Shown here: in pieces, positions 5,884 to 6,833 of the stretch
How positions within the stretch are numbered: position 1 is the first letter of the stretch
Layout of the letters: the number at the start of each line of letters is the position of its first letter
Assembly: GCA_002789615.1 (NCBI GenBank)
Contig: PFTO01000102.1
Span: 564 to 7,396, forward strand
Length of the DNA: 6,833 nucleotides
DNA from: Acidobacteria bacterium CG_4_9_14_3_um_filter_49_7
Lineage (GTDB): Bacteria > Acidobacteriota > Holophagae > Thermotomaculales > Thermotomaculaceae
Reading direction: 5' to 3'
Translations under genes and position numbers: made by a program
The notes under the pieces: generated by a model
Seen by the model: the letters and a program-made list of their open reading frames with translations, nothing else
Database searches by the model: none
Told to the model about the DNA's origin: nothing

Positions 5884-5932
5884 TGCCAAACACGTTTAGA
5901 ATACGCGCAAATCCGATACTTTCTATTTGGCA
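5884..5932. repeat. Spaced inverted repeat in the convergent intergenic region
   Basis: TGCCAAA (5884-5890) and TTTGGCA (5926-5932) are perfect 7-base arms 35 bases apart. They lie between the terminator and the end of the GAF gene. The arms are short and widely spaced, so chance is a real possibility; no function can be assigned. Confidence 0.25.
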
Positions 5933-6005
5933 GGTTCCAATTCAAAGTGCACCACCCCGGCCTTGAAAGAGGGCCTCGTGCGGGTTAATCCCCTTTACTG
6001 AATTC

Positions 6006-6683
6006 CTAATACAACTCTTCCCTGCACTTCGGGCAGATGCCATGAGTGAAGTCAGCTTCCGGATGCCGTATAAGATAATGCTCTATAGGATGCCAGGTTC
6101 CTTGAGTATCTCTGATGCTTTTGCAGTTTGAGCATATTGGGACCATACCCCGCAGGGCTTGAAGCTCCATCAAATAGTCTGTCAGCCGTTTATTTTTGTC
6201 GCCAAGGGATTGATTCATGTAGATGATTGCAAGATGCGATTCAATCAAACTTCGAAACTTCAACATCAGTTTCTCAGTATTCTCTGAATACTCATTGCGC
6301 TTATTGTCCAGCACACAAAGGGTGCCAAATGGTTTCCCATCTGGTAATAGAATGGGAAATCCAAGATAGGAAATCATGTTCAGTTTAACATCCGGATTGT
6401 TTTTCCAATTCACATCCGCCGTGGCATCCGGCACGAGAAGTTTATCCTGTGTCTTGATTACCGTTTCACAATACAGGCCGGAACCGTATAATTTCTCCTG
6501 GTCTCCGGGATGGTAAGGATTGCCTTCACTATTGCTCGAAACGAAAACCTCAATTACAGGTTCGGCAAATCGCATAATCAACGCAACGGGAACTTCAATT
6601 ATTTTACTCAGAATATCGGAGATCTCCTGCCAGTTTTTCATGATGTCTGTCGGCACTTTAATTTCAACTTTATTGTTTCTCAT
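6006..6683 (-). CDS. GAF-domain sensor protein with a C-terminal CxxC...HGxCxxC (zinc-ribbon-like) motif
   Basis: This 225-residue protein has no signal peptide or membrane segment, so it should be cytoplasmic. Residues 15-155 form a GAF domain: the middle block with YCETVIKTQDKLLVPDA, then LGFPILLPDGKPFGTLCVLDN, is typical of GAF domains fused to kinases and diguanylate cyclases. A short helix (about 158-178) leads to a Cys-rich tail: MVPICSNCKSIRDTQGTWH with Cys184 and Cys187, then FTHGICPKC with His214, Cys217 and Cys220. From memory, this tail also ends many bacterial PAS/GAF signalling proteins and probably binds zinc. There is no kinase, cyclase or DNA-binding domain, so output must go through a partner. 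ATG 6683 has GGAG 6 bases upstream. The gene is more AT-rich than the VIT/VWA gene and convergent with it. Ligand unknown. Confidence 0.85.
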   Translation of the reverse strand: MRNNKVEIKVPTDIMKNWQEISDILSKIIEVPVALIMRFAEPVIEVFVSSNSEGNPYHPGDQEKLYGSGLYCETVIKTQDKLLVPDATADVNWKNNPDVKLNMISYLGFPILLPDGKPFGTLCVLDNKRNEYSENTEKLMLKFRSLIESHLAIIYMNQSLGDKNKRLTDYLMELQALRGMVPICSNCKSIRDTQGTWHPIEHYLIRHPEADFTHGICPKCREELY

Positions 6684-6696
6684 TCAATTCTCCACA

Positions 6697-6711
6697 GGGA
6701 GTCCAACTCCC
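6697..6711. promoter_or_regulatory. Small inverted repeat in the 5' leader of the GAF gene
   Basis: GGGAGT (6697-6702), loop CCA, ACTCCC (6706-6711) is a perfect 6-bp stem. It lies just before the GGAG ribosome binding site of the minus-strand GAF gene. It could be an operator or a leader hairpin that affects translation. This is only a pattern; nothing identifies a ligand or regulator. Confidence 0.3.
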
Positions 6712-6768
6712 GATTCAAATGATAAATATCTGAATTTTTTATACACTGAAGAGTGATCCGTTTCAATC

Positions 6769-6833
6769 TCATTCCAGGTACTGTCTTACATCATCCAGAG
6801 ATTTTCGGACTTTGTCTTTTGGCTCTTCAGCTG
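6769..6833 (-). CDS. C-terminal end of an unidentified minus-strand protein (partial)
   Basis: A minus-strand frame entering from the right edge encodes 20 residues, ending DKVRKSLDDVRQYLE, then TGA at 6769-6771. The charged, amphipathic-helix character fits a genuine protein C-terminus, and the other two minus-strand frames close within this stretch. It ends 85 bases before the GAF gene start on the same strand, so co-transcription is possible, though an AT-rich patch (about 6720-6745) could hold a separate promoter. The family cannot be told from so little. Confidence 0.5.
   Translation of the reverse strand, partial: AEEPKDKVRKSLDDVRQYLE

Noticed and set aside
5785..5988. 67-codon plus-strand frame after the VIT/VWA gene
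   Set aside because: Its first codons are the terminator hairpin and T-run, so it would not be transcribed intact, and it has no ribosome binding site.

Overview
The window is ordinary bacterial chromosome of middling GC content, with a few features that merit a closer look. Most start codons have strong AGGGAG or GGAG ribosome binding sites. Signal peptides, a soluble transhydrogenase and a VIT/VWA protein with an AgmX/PglI-like C-terminus point to a Gram-negative-type bacterium. Heptamer repeats attached to GC-rich hairpins fill intergenic space. I cannot name the phylum from this sequence. I see no CRISPR array, rRNA, tRNA, transposase or phage gene, and nothing that is clearly a new defence or biosynthetic system.

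Layout. On the left, the minus strand carries a glutamine amidotransferase subunit of the PabA/TrpG type (91-660). It overlaps by 14 bases the start of another minus-strand reading frame that leaves the window, probably its partner subunit. Divergent from it, across a 102-bp gap with a palindrome and possible promoter elements, is a plus-strand flavoprotein of the soluble pyridine nucleotide transhydrogenase family (763-2238).

Positions 2239-3420 are mostly non-coding and partly AT-rich. They hold one small minus-strand gene for an exported protein of unknown function (2571-2981), which looks frameshifted near its 3' end. The protein-like sequence continues in the -1 frame to 2476, starting at a run of six A. 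The region is bordered by two matching modules in opposite orientation, each a GC-rich hairpin plus four heptamers of consensus RATNGTG (2238-2283 and 3296-3343). A third module with a different heptamer lies at 3159-3204.

From 3421 to 5778 runs the largest gene. It encodes an exported 785-residue protein with VIT and VWA (MIDAS-containing) domains, a proline-rich linker and a C-terminal domain resembling that of AgmX/PglI. A strong intrinsic terminator follows, shaped to work in both directions. On the right, convergent on the minus strand, is a GAF-domain protein with a C-terminal CxxC...HGxCxxC motif (6006-6683). Behind it are the last 20 codons of another minus-strand gene (6769-6833).

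The genes do not form one pathway. PabA/TrpG serves folate or tryptophan synthesis, the transhydrogenase balances NADH and NADPH, the VIT/VWA protein is probably an envelope or surface adhesion/assembly factor, and the GAF protein is probably a small sensor.
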